DNA of 64,000 nt from positions 46,549,180-46,613,179 of the forward strand of contig CM055106.1 in assembly GCA_029204225.1 (NCBI GenBank), given 5' to 3'. The notes beneath the pieces were generated by a model. It was not told the origin of the DNA. It was given only the letters and a program-made list of their open reading frames with translations, and made no database searches. The stretch comes from Diphasiastrum complanatum. Its lineage: Eukaryota; Streptophyta; Lycopodiopsida; Lycopodiales; Lycopodiaceae. The position numbers and the translations under genes were made by a program. This document shows, piece after piece, positions 31,911 through 43,117 of this stretch; the stretch's first letter is position 1, and each line of letters opens with the position of its first letter.

Positions 31911-32584
31911 AATGTTGCCCACTAAGGCTTATCCAACTAGTGCTTGAATTAGAATTGAAACTAATCTAAGATGACAAAATGTAAAACCTTACTAAGGCTT
32001 ACCCAACTAGCAAGGTGATTAAACTAAATCCTAAATTAACACCCAGAGGGAATGAAATATGACTTGCGGATACTAAGCAATAAGCAAATAAAAGCATGCC
32101 ACAAGTAAAACCAATGAAATGAGGCAAGAGGAGGCCCGAGCACCTTCCCTCAAGCTATGCACCTTCCAATGGGAACACAAAGAAATAGAATGATAATCTC
32201 AAAGAGAAACCAATTTAGCATAATCTCAGAGTGTTGTTTACAAGGCAAATATCTTTCTTTTTATGGCAAGGAGGTCTTCCATAAGTATCCACTAACTTAT
32301 GGGACTAATCTATTTCTAGCCTTTTTAGAACTTCTAACTTAGGATTTAGAACTTCAAAGTTTCTTAACTAGGAAAACTTAAGATAAAATATTTCTAATCT
32401 TAAGTTTCCTAAGTCTAAGTTCTAAGTCTAACTTTAAGCTATTTTATTATTAAGCTTCTACTCATGGGCTTACAAACACATGCCATGGTGGAAGTTTATT
32501 AACAAACACTCGTGTGTGGACTTACAAAACACATGCCACGGAGTTTTATTATTATTTTTTTCTGTGTTAGCACAGTTGCTAACA
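31772..32584 (-). mobile_element. Solo LTR of the 8340-12391 family, with perfect 5 bp target duplication
   Basis: On the minus strand this 813-base unit begins TGTTAGCAACTGTGCTAAC and ends TTACTTCCAACA, matching the LTRs at 8340 and 11579. ATATT flanks it on both sides (31767-31771 and 32585-32589), and the uninterrupted sibling LTR at 41167 reads GACATATTGGGTTTAG there. It is thus a solo LTR produced by LTR-LTR recombination. An A30 run (31880-31909) has expanded inside it. Confidence 0.9.
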
Positions 32585-32589
32585 ATATT

Positions 32590-32735
32590 AGGTTTAGGTT
32601 ACCGGTTTCTCTCTTTTCCTCTTGCTTCACATGGCATGGCTTGGGGGCTAGATCCAGGTTTGATCTAGGATTGGTTGGGCGGTTTGGCTCCATAATCTCT
32701 CTTATTGATTCATTCTCAATTTTTTGTTTTCTTGA
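32590..32735 (+). repeat. Gypsy-type LTR A, right part
   Basis: It continues LTR A after the solo LTR: TTACCGGTTTCTCTC, then CTTGCTTCACATGGCATGG and GGGGGCTAGATCCAGGTTTG, shared with 41488-41940. The right border is not sharp because the two LTRs diverge after CTTATTG. Confidence 0.6.
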
Positions 32736-35115
32736 GGAGCTTTTCAGTTCATGTAGAATGATTTGCAAGTGTGAATCACCAGATTGTTGTATGGATTTGC
32801 ATAACATAGAGAGTTTTGATAGTTGCAAAGATTCATAATGCTTTGGTGGATTTGATTCATGCATAATTAAAATCTGTTTATTGATAGATTGGTAAAGGGC
32901 AATTTATGTTTCCTGAAGCAAATCATTGCATGTAAGGGATTGAAGTTTCTCTAAATTTGATCCTCACGTGAAGCATGCTAACCAAAGACATAGAATGAAA
33001 TTGAAAAGTTGTAAATTCTCTAGTAGAAGCAATCTTACAACCTCAGTTCTAGATTTTTATTCCTTGGAAAAAATTAAAAGACCTTTTGCTTGCATCAGTA
33101 CAACCTGCATGCTATGGAATAAGCGAAATTCAGGTCTGTAATTGATGAAATAAACTTCTTGGATTTGATAGTCCAAAATCCGCCTGTTTGTGAGTGATTG
33201 AGGATGTAGCCCTGACTTGAATCAAGCCTGTTGAGCGAACCTTTGATCAATTTTTGGATTCAAGAATTGAGAAATCCCAGATTGTATACAACATGGATTA
33301 GCTATTGGATTTCCTGTTGGTTATTACATCAGTGGAGTTGAGAGTTCGTTTAACTGTGAGATGCTATTCCATCTTTTCCTACTCATTTCTCTGATCACAA
33401 AAGTTTAATCAGGTGGAAAGCAGTTTATTTAGAAATTGTTAGAACCTCAAGAGCGATGCAAAGGTGTCTGACTGTTGGTTCTAGTCCTGCAAACGACTCT
33501 TCAAGTGGGGAGTTGTTTTGAAGCGGTTGAGGATCAGCTGTTTAGATTTGAGTAGGGCCAAAGGTGGAACAGTAGAACGTTGGAGGTTGAAGCAACTGGA
33601 GTGCCGCTGCCTTGTACAAAAAATATTGCACTTCTTATTGCTCGTTGATGATCAACACTCTGACGTTTGTTCCTCTTTGTGAGCTGAAACCTTGGTTATT
33701 GAACTAATGTAAAACACTAAATCCAGAGGATGCTACAGCAAAAATAAGTGAGTTATCAACGATGGCTGCAAATTGATTTTGCCAGTCGATTGCATAGCAA
33801 GGCAGCGTGCATGGATTCTGAGTGGTTCGAGCTACAGATGAGGAAATGGAGAGTGCGATCCAACCATGTCTCAGCTTATTACATTTATTTTAGAAGCTAT
33901 CCTCCCTGGATCAATGAAGAAGCCATTTCCTCTATCCCGAGGGTGGTGGCTATAGAAACCTACAATCCCCTTTGTAATCCTTCCTTGTTAAAAAAAGCCC
34001 TATCAGGTTTTGATATAGGTCGTGAGGGGCCCTTGGGGAGTAGTATGGATTTTTGGATTGTAAGGTTGAATTTGAGCTGAATGACAATCCGCAATTCAGT
34101 AATTGCATGGCTTGTTGCATGACAGTTATCCTAATTGCGAAATATATTTTCGCATTTTTGGATGTCAATTGTGATGTTAGAAGTAGAATCTGATATATGG
34201 ATTACATTGGATCTATTAGTTGATAGAAGCTTGTCCCTAGAGTTGATGCTCTTGGATCCAAGGGGATTTGAAGCTTATCATTAACCTGTAAGGATCAGAA
34301 TGTAGTGTTGAACCATGTTAATTCTTCTGTCTAAATCACAGAATCAGGTGTGGATTTGTGGTATCCATTTGATAGGCATGCCAGCCATCCAAATAAATGG
34401 ATTCTCCAGTATTTGGGAACAAGAGATAATATCCTATAGTGATTATAGGACAGCTAGAAGGTCAGTGGATCTCTAGAATATCAGATAAGGCGGTTAAGGA
34501 TTTTCTGGAAGGAAAAGCTGATGGTATGGGACATTAGTAATTTTGGAAAGAGAATTTTAGGACTGTAAAGATCTGATGATCAATAGCGTGTTTTAGTACC
34601 TAGTTGCGATATTGGAAAAATAAAACTGTTTTATCAAATGTGGGGTATTTTGGAAAATTTTGAGGTTTAATCTAGATCCCAATGTGGTATCCCATTATTT
34701 ACAAAATCACAGCCCTCAAATCTATTTCTTGCTTTCTTAATTAATCCTTTACTTCTTAGTAATTTCTCGAATATAAGACATTAGACTGGTTTATATGATT
34801 CTTTCCAACATGAACTTATTCTTCTGAAAGATTGTTATGTCATATAAATAATTGCTTGTGCGAATAGACTTATAATTCAGATAAATTCTAAGGTTAACGT
34901 ATTTCAATTTCTTAAATCTAGAATCTATTGCATAAATGGATTTCAATGGAATAATAGTTTCTATCACTCAGATTGAAAATATTTAAAGGAGAAGTCTTAT
35001 TTGTAATGAAGTGAATCCTTAGTGGCAGCACTTCTTACTAATTTTTCTTGGATTCAAATATTTTCATATATCATCTTTCCAGTTAACTTTTATTGAAATT
35101 GATTAATTTCTTTAA
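32736..35115. other. Interior of a long coding-poor LTR element
   Basis: AT-rich sequence with no retroviral domain. One plus ORF of 110 codons (33748-34080; WLQIDFASRLHSKAACMDSE) matches nothing I know. Together with 38876-41153 it forms the interior between LTR A and the purine tract at 41154, consistent with a large retrotransposon derivative without pol. Confidence 0.45.
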
Positions 35116-35797
35116 AATGAGGGGTGAAGTGGTGGGATAAATTTATATTTGGGAATCTGTGGTTTGCGTAGTTTTCGAGAAAGAAACAGGTGTGGTATAG
35201 AAATGAGATTTGGTCTGAAAGTAATTTCGGATAGATTCAGAATAAGATACCTAATTGGAACTTTTCGAATAAGATAAATTCTCTAGGGATTGTGTGGACA
35301 ATCTGGAACTAGAACAGGTTTGATATTTGAATCATTATCTATAAGTAGTACAGTGAAAGGTCAAAGGTTACTTATTCCATTTTGATTTGAATAGAAGTAA
35401 ATTTGATCAGGATATAAGTCTGAGAGTTCTGTAATGGATCAACCTAATCTTAGGTTTAGATCAGAGAGGGGTTGATTAAGTGGAGGAATTATGTAATTAG
35501 AGGTATGTAGGATTGGAAAACTATTGAGATTGAATTCATCTAAAAGATTTCCCGGATCTGTTATTTACTCATGAGAAATAGAAAATCTTTTGTAGCTGAG
35601 TTACAAGATCTCAGTGAGATATGTGAGAAACATATGTGGGTTCTGGAGAAATCTGCTAAATAGAATTGTGTTTATGTACTCGGTCATAGTGAGGTTTCAC
35701 ATATGTGCACGATTAATCTTGTATGAATCTATTGTGTATTCCTGGTTACTAGAGTTATTTGGTGCACTTAACCTAGTCGGTGCACTTAACCTAGTCC
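35116..35797 (+). repeat. Direct repeat, left copy
   Basis: About 680 bases collinear with 38876-39540 (GGGGTGAAGTG(G/A)TGGGATAA, GTAATTTCGGATAGATTCA, GATTGTGTGGACAATCTGGA, GTGCACTTAACCTAGTCGGT-like end). The right edge carries an extra tandem GGTGCACTTAACCTAGTC (35759-35797). The two copies bracket the coiled-coil/CACTA block. Confidence 0.75.
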
Positions 35798-36714
35798 ACA
35801 ATGGTGATTGTGTTGGATTTATTACTTCTACTCTCCTTAAATCCCATTTTGATCTGCCTCCATTCATGCTGCATATTTACTAACGTTGTCACGCAGCTTG
35901 CATATTTATACGCAAATTCGCACAGACGAATAAAAGGCAAAAGAATCGCGACACTGTGTTTTTACACAGATTATGGTGACAGGCGAAAAGGGGACACTAT
36001 CCTACAGAATGCCAAAGGTGCCCTAAAAGCAAAGGCACCCTGTAAATCTAATCCTAAGGCTATTCGTAAAAGTGACACACTTTTTGCATCGACATCACCA
36101 ACGGTCACCTCAGCACTGACTGACGTCGCACCCTTTTCACGCTTCCCCCATGCAGCTGCACTAATAGACTGGACAATGACTGCAGCCACCCACGATCTCT
36201 TACAAATAGCACGTCCACTGTACTTTCCACATCTGCACACGTGTAATATAATATATATATACTGGATACCATTTGTGTATTTAGGTTAATGGGTGAACAA
36301 GTTGATGAGTGAAGAGATAGATAAAGAAGTAGACGAAGTAGATGTCATGAGCATTGATTCTTCATTCTTGTCAGAATTAAGGTTTCATCCCTTTTTACAA
36401 ATTGAAATAAATTTCGTAGGGCACGCGGTTTCGTCCGCTAATATATTGTGCTCTACCGCATTATTGACATCTATACATGATATACTTAATCTGATATGGT
36501 TCATTGTTCTGCGTTCAGATCTATGTCAACATTGCTATGCTTATCATTCATTCTATCTGATCTTTCTAGTTGTTCTTTTTGGTAGTAGATGATTAACATT
36601 TAGTCTTGTCTTTCGCAAATCATTCGCGACTAATTATCAGTCGAGCACAATCTAGCTCTTCGCGAATCATTCGCGACATATAATTTGTCTGGCTATTTGC
36701 GACAAGTTATTCAT
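35798..36714 (-). repeat. Inverted copy of the 45198-46198 insertion plus its Gypsy target
   Basis: This segment is the reverse complement of the element inserted in Gypsy pol at 45198-46198. Shared landmarks include the AAAGTGACACACTTTTTGCATC / ACGTC region, AGGGGACACTATCCTACA, and paired TTCGCGAATCATTCGCGAC words. The first 35 bases (35802-35836) are not insertion but integrase-coding target, the same as at 46199-46235. So this piece derives from a Gypsy copy that already carried the insertion. It is truncated at 36714. Confidence 0.8.
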
Positions 36715-36784
36715 GGAATCACAAGTTTTTATATATTCAAAACAATTACCAAAAGAAATTGCACATGAGTAACAACCTTTTTTA

Positions 36785-38142
36785 CCTGAAAACATGCTAG
36801 CCACCATATGTTGTTTTCTGATTGCACACTGAAGTTGAGATCCCTTGAGTTTGTTGCATTGTTCAATGAGAGTAATACTTATTCTTTTCAGCTTTATCCT
36901 TTTATAACTTCCGATTCATCTAGCTTGACCACCAGAATAAGTTTGCTCATACTAACACTTGTAATATTATAGAATTTCACTATAAATCTCAATAAATGAT
37001 TCAAATCTACAAATAAGTTGTTGGTAGAATCATATGACAAATTGCCAGACTTTGAGTTGTAAATCTCATTGATGTGAAAAGAGATTCCAATGATGTTTTG
37101 CATACTCTTATTCAATACATCTCTCTCCAATCTTATCTGAAAAGGGCGAGATGGAAATTTTTCTTACATGCAATTGTCCAAAAGCCTCTTTAATAATTTT
37201 AAATATAGCATATGCCTCCCTGCTAATACTTGAGAAATCACATGCTCCCTGAATTAACGTTCGGTCGATAACCTTACCGATCTCGCTCATCAAAGCCTCA
37301 GGGACCTTGAACTTGATTTCTAGGATATCGATTATTGTCCAATAAAGACTTTGTGGACTTGGTTGTCAATACCGAAATCAATAATTTTCCAATCATGTCA
37401 TTGTCCCTCATATGCTCATTTGCAACCAATGTTGATGTGCAAATGATTATGAAAATCAACAAACCCAAATAGGCTACATAATAACTGTCATGCTACTTCA
37501 CAAAACGAAAATAAAATGATTCAAATCAAATTCTTACTTGAATGCTTGAATCTTTTTTCTCTGTTGGCCTCCATTTAGTGAAAGCTCATCAATGTCCTTC
37601 AGAATTCTTTTTCGCTTGTTTCTAATTATTTTCTTATCTAGTATGCGAGTTTCTTCTTTTAACTGGTCATTTGATACGTAATGTTTGAACAACTTGTCGA
37701 AGTTGATCGTTACTTGCATTCAAATTTAAGATAATATTATGTAAACGTGCATTATCTTCTATTGTTTGTAATAATACGGTCTCTTTTTTTCTATAGTCAG
37801 CAAGCAAACCATTTAACATACACTCTAAACTCTGTATTTTTTGAACCGAGTTTGCAACACCATAAGTTGTCAATCTTTCACAATAACCCAATAAAGTCTT
37901 TCACACAAAAACTTTATTAATTGTGTGATGGATTGAAATTGTGGAGCTTGCATCAAGCTCGGATCCAATGGATACAAACTTTCGTCAATCCACAAATCGT
38001 AATTCTTTCTTTGGTTGATTTTGTGAGCGATCATATCAAGTGGAGAAACTGTGGATCCTTTCACTACTCCTCTTTTAGTTGTCAGAGCATTCTCAATAGG
38101 GAGAACAATGTGTAGATGAAATTGAGACATCTCCGCAAACAT
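36785..38142 (-). pseudogene. Uncharacterised coiled-coil protein, copy 2 (intronless, frameshifted)
   Basis: The minus strand matches copy 1 (6469-7989) end to end, through frameshifts. QFHLHIVLPIENALTTKRGV pairs with the N-terminus; KNYDLWIDESLYPLDP with HIDLWVRGDLYPHNP; a coiled coil (LLQTIEDNARLHNIILNLNA) follows, then a KRKR patch. LIQGACDFSSISREAYAIFK pairs with the GVSRKGYRALKK region, LILVVKLDESEVIKG with VIFVIKLDEAEIVKG, and SVQSENNIWWLACFQ with the SENHIWW segment. At the site of the 87-base intron of copy 1 this copy is continuous. After ACFQ a GTAAAA could be a donor. Amino-acid identity looks low, so the copies are old paralogues, not a recent duplication. It is defective as read. 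The CACTA fragment 0.23 kb away, in the opposite direction, may be its carrier. Confidence 0.7.
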
Positions 38143-38307
38143 CAGCAGTCGCTAGTTAAAATGAGGGACACAACCTCATTTTCAAATTTCAAAAAGTTAG
38201 TTAATGAGTGTCATAGGTTCTTGAAGTCGCAGTTGCACACGTCATAATTGTGGCATGTTAACTACACATTAATAGTAAGGTTAGCTAAACTGGACCTGAA
38301 AGTCCGT

Positions 38308-38324
38308 CGGATTTTCAAAATCCG
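38308..38324. repeat. Perfect palindrome between copy 2 and the CACTA fragment
   Basis: CGGATTTTCAAAATCCG has 8-base perfect arms. It lies in the 230-base gap between the divergent frames. It could be a subterminal or regulatory site, but only one clear copy is seen. Confidence 0.5.
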
Positions 38325-38375
38325 GTATTCACACATTTCTTTCTATTCAAACATTACTATTTTGTTTCAATGCAG

Positions 38376-38878
38376 GGCTTTCAATGAGAGGCTACAATGC
38401 ATGTCCCATTTGTGGCAAGTATTTGCAAGCATGTCACTCACAACATCTACGTAAGATGGTTTATGAGGGCCACACTCGAGAGCTTACACCTGATCACCGT
38501 CTATGTGATGGGCTTGTTGGTCAATGTCCCCACGCCATGAAGGTACACTACATATTTGGGCCGATTAGTGTCATTTATTTTTTTAACAGTTACTCTTTCT
38601 AGATCTATTCTAACGATAATCCTATGATCTATTAAGTGGTGTGCTTGTTTCTTAATATTGTAGGCAAGTGATTGGCTTCCAATTTGGAGATCCAATCAAG
38701 ATCTAAGGCGACTCCCTCCTCGCATGAAGAGGTTATCAATATTTCATAAACTTCCATAATGGGGGGAACCATCTTTGGACTCTATGCACATATTCAAAAA
38801 TGTAGGGACAAAAATTTGGGAGCACTTGACCGGTGCCAAAGATAAAAAAAGGTGCATGAGATGACTTAAACCCTTAAA
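38376..38878 (+). pseudogene. CACTA (En/Spm) TNP2-type transposase fragment
   Basis: Exon 38376-38542 follows a TTTCAATGCAG acceptor and encodes LSMRGYNACPICGKYLQACH and HLRKMVYEGHTREL, the conserved CACTA transposase Cys-rich segment (.GY.ACP.C, RK..YmGHRr.L). An intron (38543-38663, GTACAC...TTGTAG) follows. The next exon reads ASDWLPIWRSNQDLRRLPPR, LSIFHKLP, a stop in place of the Tyr of PYW, then LDSMHIFKNVGTKIWEHLTG (usual LDVMHIEKNV), and a second stop. It ends where the direct repeat copy starts at 38876. Inactive as read. No CACTA terminal repeats could be assigned. Confidence 0.85.
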
Positions 38879-39540
38879 AGGAGGGGTGAAGTGATGGGAT
38901 AATATTCTATCTAGGGATCTGTTGGTTGCATAATTTTGGAAGAGAACCAATTGTGGTATAGAAATGAGATTGTTCTGAAAGTAATTTCGGATAGATTCAA
39001 AGTAAGATACCTAATTGAACTTTTCAAATAAGAGGAATTCTTTAGGGATTGTGTGGACAATCTGGATCTAGAACAGGTTTGAAATTTGAATCATTAACTA
39101 TAAGTAGTACAGTAAAAGGTCAAAGGTTACTAATTCCATTTTGATTGGAATAGAAGTAAGTTTGATCATAATTTGAGTCTGAGAGTTCTATATTAGATCA
39201 ACCTAATCTTAGTTTGAGTACTAGGATCAAAGAGGGGTTGATTGAGTGGAAGAAATTTGTAATTAGAAGGTAAGCTGGGTTGGAAAACTGCTTAGAGTAA
39301 ATTTTATTCGTCTCAGAGATTTTCCAGATATGTTATTTACTCATGAGAAATAGAAAATCTTTTGTAGCTGAGTTACAAGATCTCATATGTGGGTTCTGGA
39401 GGAATCTGCCAGATAAAAATGTGTTTATGTACTGGGTCATAGTGAGATTATTCACATATGTGCATGATTAATCTTGTATGAATCTACTGTGTATTCCTGG
39501 TTACTAGGGTTATTTGATGCACTTAACCTAGTCGGTGTAC
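38876..39540 (+). repeat. Direct repeat, right copy
   Basis: Collinear with 35116-35797, with small indels. It begins right after the CACTA fragment and ends TGATGCACTTAACCTAGTCG. See the left copy for shared words. Confidence 0.75.
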
Positions 39541-41153
39541 ATAGACATATGATCAAGTATTGTTGCACAAATACTTGCTAAGTTAACAGATCTTTGTATG
39601 GAAGATTTATGGATTAAATTATAAATGATTTGGATAAGGATCTAAATGTGGTGTCATACTAGTATAATTGAATTCTTCACCTAGACATTTGAGATTTCTA
39701 AAACATTGACAATTAACTTGAGTAGTTGATTACTCGATAATGAAGTTAATTGGTAAAACGATCAGTGTGAGGTGGATTCACCAGGAATTGATGGTTTCTG
39801 AATTGTATTGTTTGTAAGACGCATGATTAGTGAATTATTTGGATTCATTAGTTAGAATTATGTGCATTGGATATACAAGATTCTTGGATAGAGTATTTCT
39901 TAGTTAAGGAATGAGACTCAATTCTTTGATGATTGTATCCCATAGAGCTCAATTGGATAATGAATCATAATAAATCCGAGAATAATATTTGAATTGATAT
40001 TCAGCAGGACTTTGGATATCTAGATTTCATTCTAGATTTTAATCTAAAGTTTTTGTAGTTGAAGATAATTGTCATTTTGGTATGCGTTCAGTCTTTAATT
40101 ACCAGTGGTTTATAAAACTTGAATCTTGCACTTCAGTTAAAGAATCATGTTTGAAGATTATTCCTAAATCCAGTATTTTCTTAGTGGAAAAATTTTGGAA
40201 TGATTCTTACTTTTCCTGAGTTATGTCGGACATATACTCTAGTATCCTATAAATGATTAAGTATGGTTTTGGATTCCAGAAAATTATGATTGACGAATCA
40301 TACGAATCTAAATATCTATCATTAACGGATCATAAACAGATACTTAATTATTATAAGAGGATTATAAGGAATTTCAATGATTCTTAAGTGTGACGATTAA
40401 GTTTTGGTCTATTAATTGAGTAAGAATTCATATCAGTGTTTTGAATTTCTTTACTCCAATATTATTGAGAACCTATGGATCTTACAGACATTCTCACAAG
40501 ATAAGTATTTTACTTTTGGAGAATTTAATTTATCTAGTGGATGTTATTCTACTACAGTTTATGGTCTGCAGATGCTTGAGTACAAATTAAGATGAATGAA
40601 TGCTATTTTCTTGCATTTGGTGTTAGAAACAGCATTTAACTCCAAAGAGTATTTGAGATACTCAGAGATGAGTTCTAATCATTCCATATCTTCATGATTC
40701 TCCTAGATATTCTAGTTAAATGAATTATCATATCTTAGAATTGGATTCCTGAGGGATAGTTGTACTTGGAAGCATTTTACCTAATTGTCCGCCAATGTTT
40801 GTGAATAATTTTAGACTATAATTATTATTACTTTTCTATAACTTTAATCTCCTAAGTTAGAAAATATTTCACTCAGTGGTTCACGTAAGTGTCTTACATG
40901 AAGGCGATCCTACTAACTTGTGTTGAGTGTAACCCAGTTGAGAAAATATATCTCTTAGTGTACTTTTCAAACCAAAGTTGGTACTCCAGAATAGAGATTA
41001 ACGATTTTTTGGAAATAGGTTTATCTCTGAGTACTTATTTGATATGAAAGTCAGACTAAAGATAATGATTTTCTTGGCTGATATTGAAAGTTCAAGGAAC
41101 TGTTCCTATAATTCTTTCCTGTTTTGAAGAGCTTCTAAGAATAGAAGCAGTTT
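39541..41153. other. Interior of the coding-poor LTR element, right part
   Basis: AT-rich, no gene. It runs into the purine tract and LTR B, so it is the 3' internal region of the element whose left LTR is at 31463. Confidence 0.45.
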
Positions 41154-41166
41154 AAGGAGGGAAGAA
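41154..41166 (+). other. Polypurine tract before LTR B
   Basis: AAGGAGGGAAGAA directly precedes TGTTATGGCC. The same 13 bases, inside the longer shared word AGTTTAAGGAGGGAAGAATG, precede LTR C at 47317. Confidence 0.75.
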
Positions 41167-41960
41167 TGTTATGGCCATATTTGGTTAAAGACCTAGAATA
41201 GTCCTAATATGGTAGATTGGCCCTCCAATGTTCAAGATTATTGGTCACGCCATGATTTATTTCCATGTCAAGGCCAGTTTGTGACTAATTAACCTTGAGA
41301 GGACCTAGACATTCTAATTGAGACCTATGGAGTATTGCATGTCTATGTGACAGAGATAGGCAGGAGGACTACATGAAGAGGTGTGATCTATTTATAGTTG
41401 ACCTGCATGGGAGTTGCATGGTTTCATGCACAAGACTCTACTCTCTATATAATGAGGTAGGGATTCTCCCGTCGACATATTGGGTTTAGATTACCAGTTT
41501 TCTCTCTTCTCCTCTTGCTTCACATGGCATGGTTCATGAACTCTCTGGTCGATCCCAGGGATCGATTTCAAAATTCATGAAGAGTAGTTTTTCATAAAGA
41601 GTGATCTATTTTGAAAGTTCAGGTGATGTTCATGTGTTGTTTCGTGGATTTTTTAGCAGGGCATGATAAAATCTAGGCCAGCGATGGCCTCCTTTCAGAG
41701 CTCGGATGTTGCGATGGCCTCTTTTTAGAGCACAGATGCTATTTTATGGATTCTTGGGCAGGGCATGATAAAATCTAGGCCAGCGATGAAAGACAGGCCA
41801 TCGTTGACAAACTTCAAGCTTTCCTGCCATCGTTGACAGAACTATGATATTCTAAGCTTTCTTGGCTTCGCTGATGGGGGCTAGATCCAGGTTTGGTCGG
41901 GCGGTTTGGTTCCTTAGTCTTTCTTATTGTGTTCTCCTATCCTCATCTTAGGATCAATTT
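41167..41960 (+). repeat. Gypsy-type LTR B with internal insertion
   Basis: It matches LTR A from TGTTATGGCCATATTTGG to CTTATTG. It has an extra stretch of about 340 bases (about 41535-41875) that holds two copies of GCAGGGCATGATAAAATCTA and two of GCCATCGTTGACA. It follows a purine tract (so acts as the 3' LTR of the coding-poor element) yet is followed by gag (so also stands as the 5' LTR of the chromovirus). The right border is approximate. Confidence 0.65.
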
Positions 41961-42049
41961 CAGATAGTCTTTTGGTCAACTACTATACCTCACTATGAGC
42001 TAATCTGATATTAACTAAATTTAGTAATTTCTAGGATAGATATATCGAG

Positions 42050-43117
42050 ATGGCCGAAGAAACTTCAAATCAAGCTACAAATCTAGGTGTGGCATCTTAT
42101 ATGGTGATTTTGTCAACAATTGAGTACGGCGCCCAATGATATGAATAATCGTAATCAGATGAGAGATCAACAAATAGAGGTCCTATTGAATCAAGTCAAA
42201 TCGATGTCTTCACCCAATCTCGATTTTCAGCCGAAGGTTTATGCGGGCGAGAAGAAGGAGAAGAAACCTGATCAGGTCGTCGAGGATTGGCTGGCCAAGT
42301 GGAGTAGTTAATTCAATCTGCACGGTGTTCCTGATGAGAAGAAAATTGAAAGCGTCATGCTGTTTTTTCGCGGCAAAGCGTCATCGTGGTGGTGAGATTT
42401 ACTGTTGAAGCCAACTACTTGGGAGGCGTTTGTAGAAGTTTTCAATAAAGCTTTTGTAGTTGCTAATGACGTGGACTACTACCTAAAGTTCGTGAACTGC
42501 AAGATGGTACAAAGAGTTTAGACTCTTATATCCAGGAATTCATGGATCTATGGGATAGGGTTCCATCATTCGATGCGAAGTTGGCACTTTGGCAATTTGT
42601 CCTAGGTTTGCCAGTTGACTATGAAAACGAATGCAGACGAAATGTGCTTCAAAACCTCGAGGATGCGTTTTGGATTGCGAAAGCATATGATTCCACAGTG
42701 GTGACATCCAGGAAGCAGTCTGCGCAAATTCCAACCACTTTGAAAACCAAGAAGGGTAAGAAGCGCGGTCCAGGCCAAGTAGAATATTTTGACAAATTAG
42801 ATCAAGCAACATCGGAACTTAGGAAGCCGAAGATAAAGAGATTCACGAAATCTATGTCCTGGGAAAAGACTAAGAAACAGAACTTATGTTTCGTCTGTAA
42901 GAAGACTGGACATATGATGAAATTTTTTCCAGATAGGAAGAAAGTGTCTACTCATATGATTGAAATCCCAGGAGGCAATGGTAAGACTTTGGAAATTAAA
43001 CGGACTGATTGTGAGTGTGAATGTTCTTTTATTACTACTTTCTTGCCTAATGAACTTTTCCGTTTAATTGGCACAGTTCAAAATCAAGAAGTGAGTATTT
43101 TATTGGACAGTGGTTAA
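42050..43117 (+). pseudogene. Chromovirus gag with degenerate zinc knuckle
   Basis: The frame opens at ATG 42050 (MAEETSNQATNLGVASYMVI) and is broken at 42121, 42309 and 42393. Then 42542-43117 reads MDLWDRVPSFDAKLALWQFV and a basic region. CFVCKKTGHMMKFFPDRK is a CCHC knuckle (CX2CX4HX4C) whose last Cys has become Phe. The protease start ILLDSG lies just before the stop at 43115-43117. Confidence 0.8.

Noticed and set aside
35801-36289. 162-codon plus ORF overlapping the inverted 45198-type copy
   Set aside because: The same sequence reads differently in the sister copy and is non-coding there; the frame is fortuitous.
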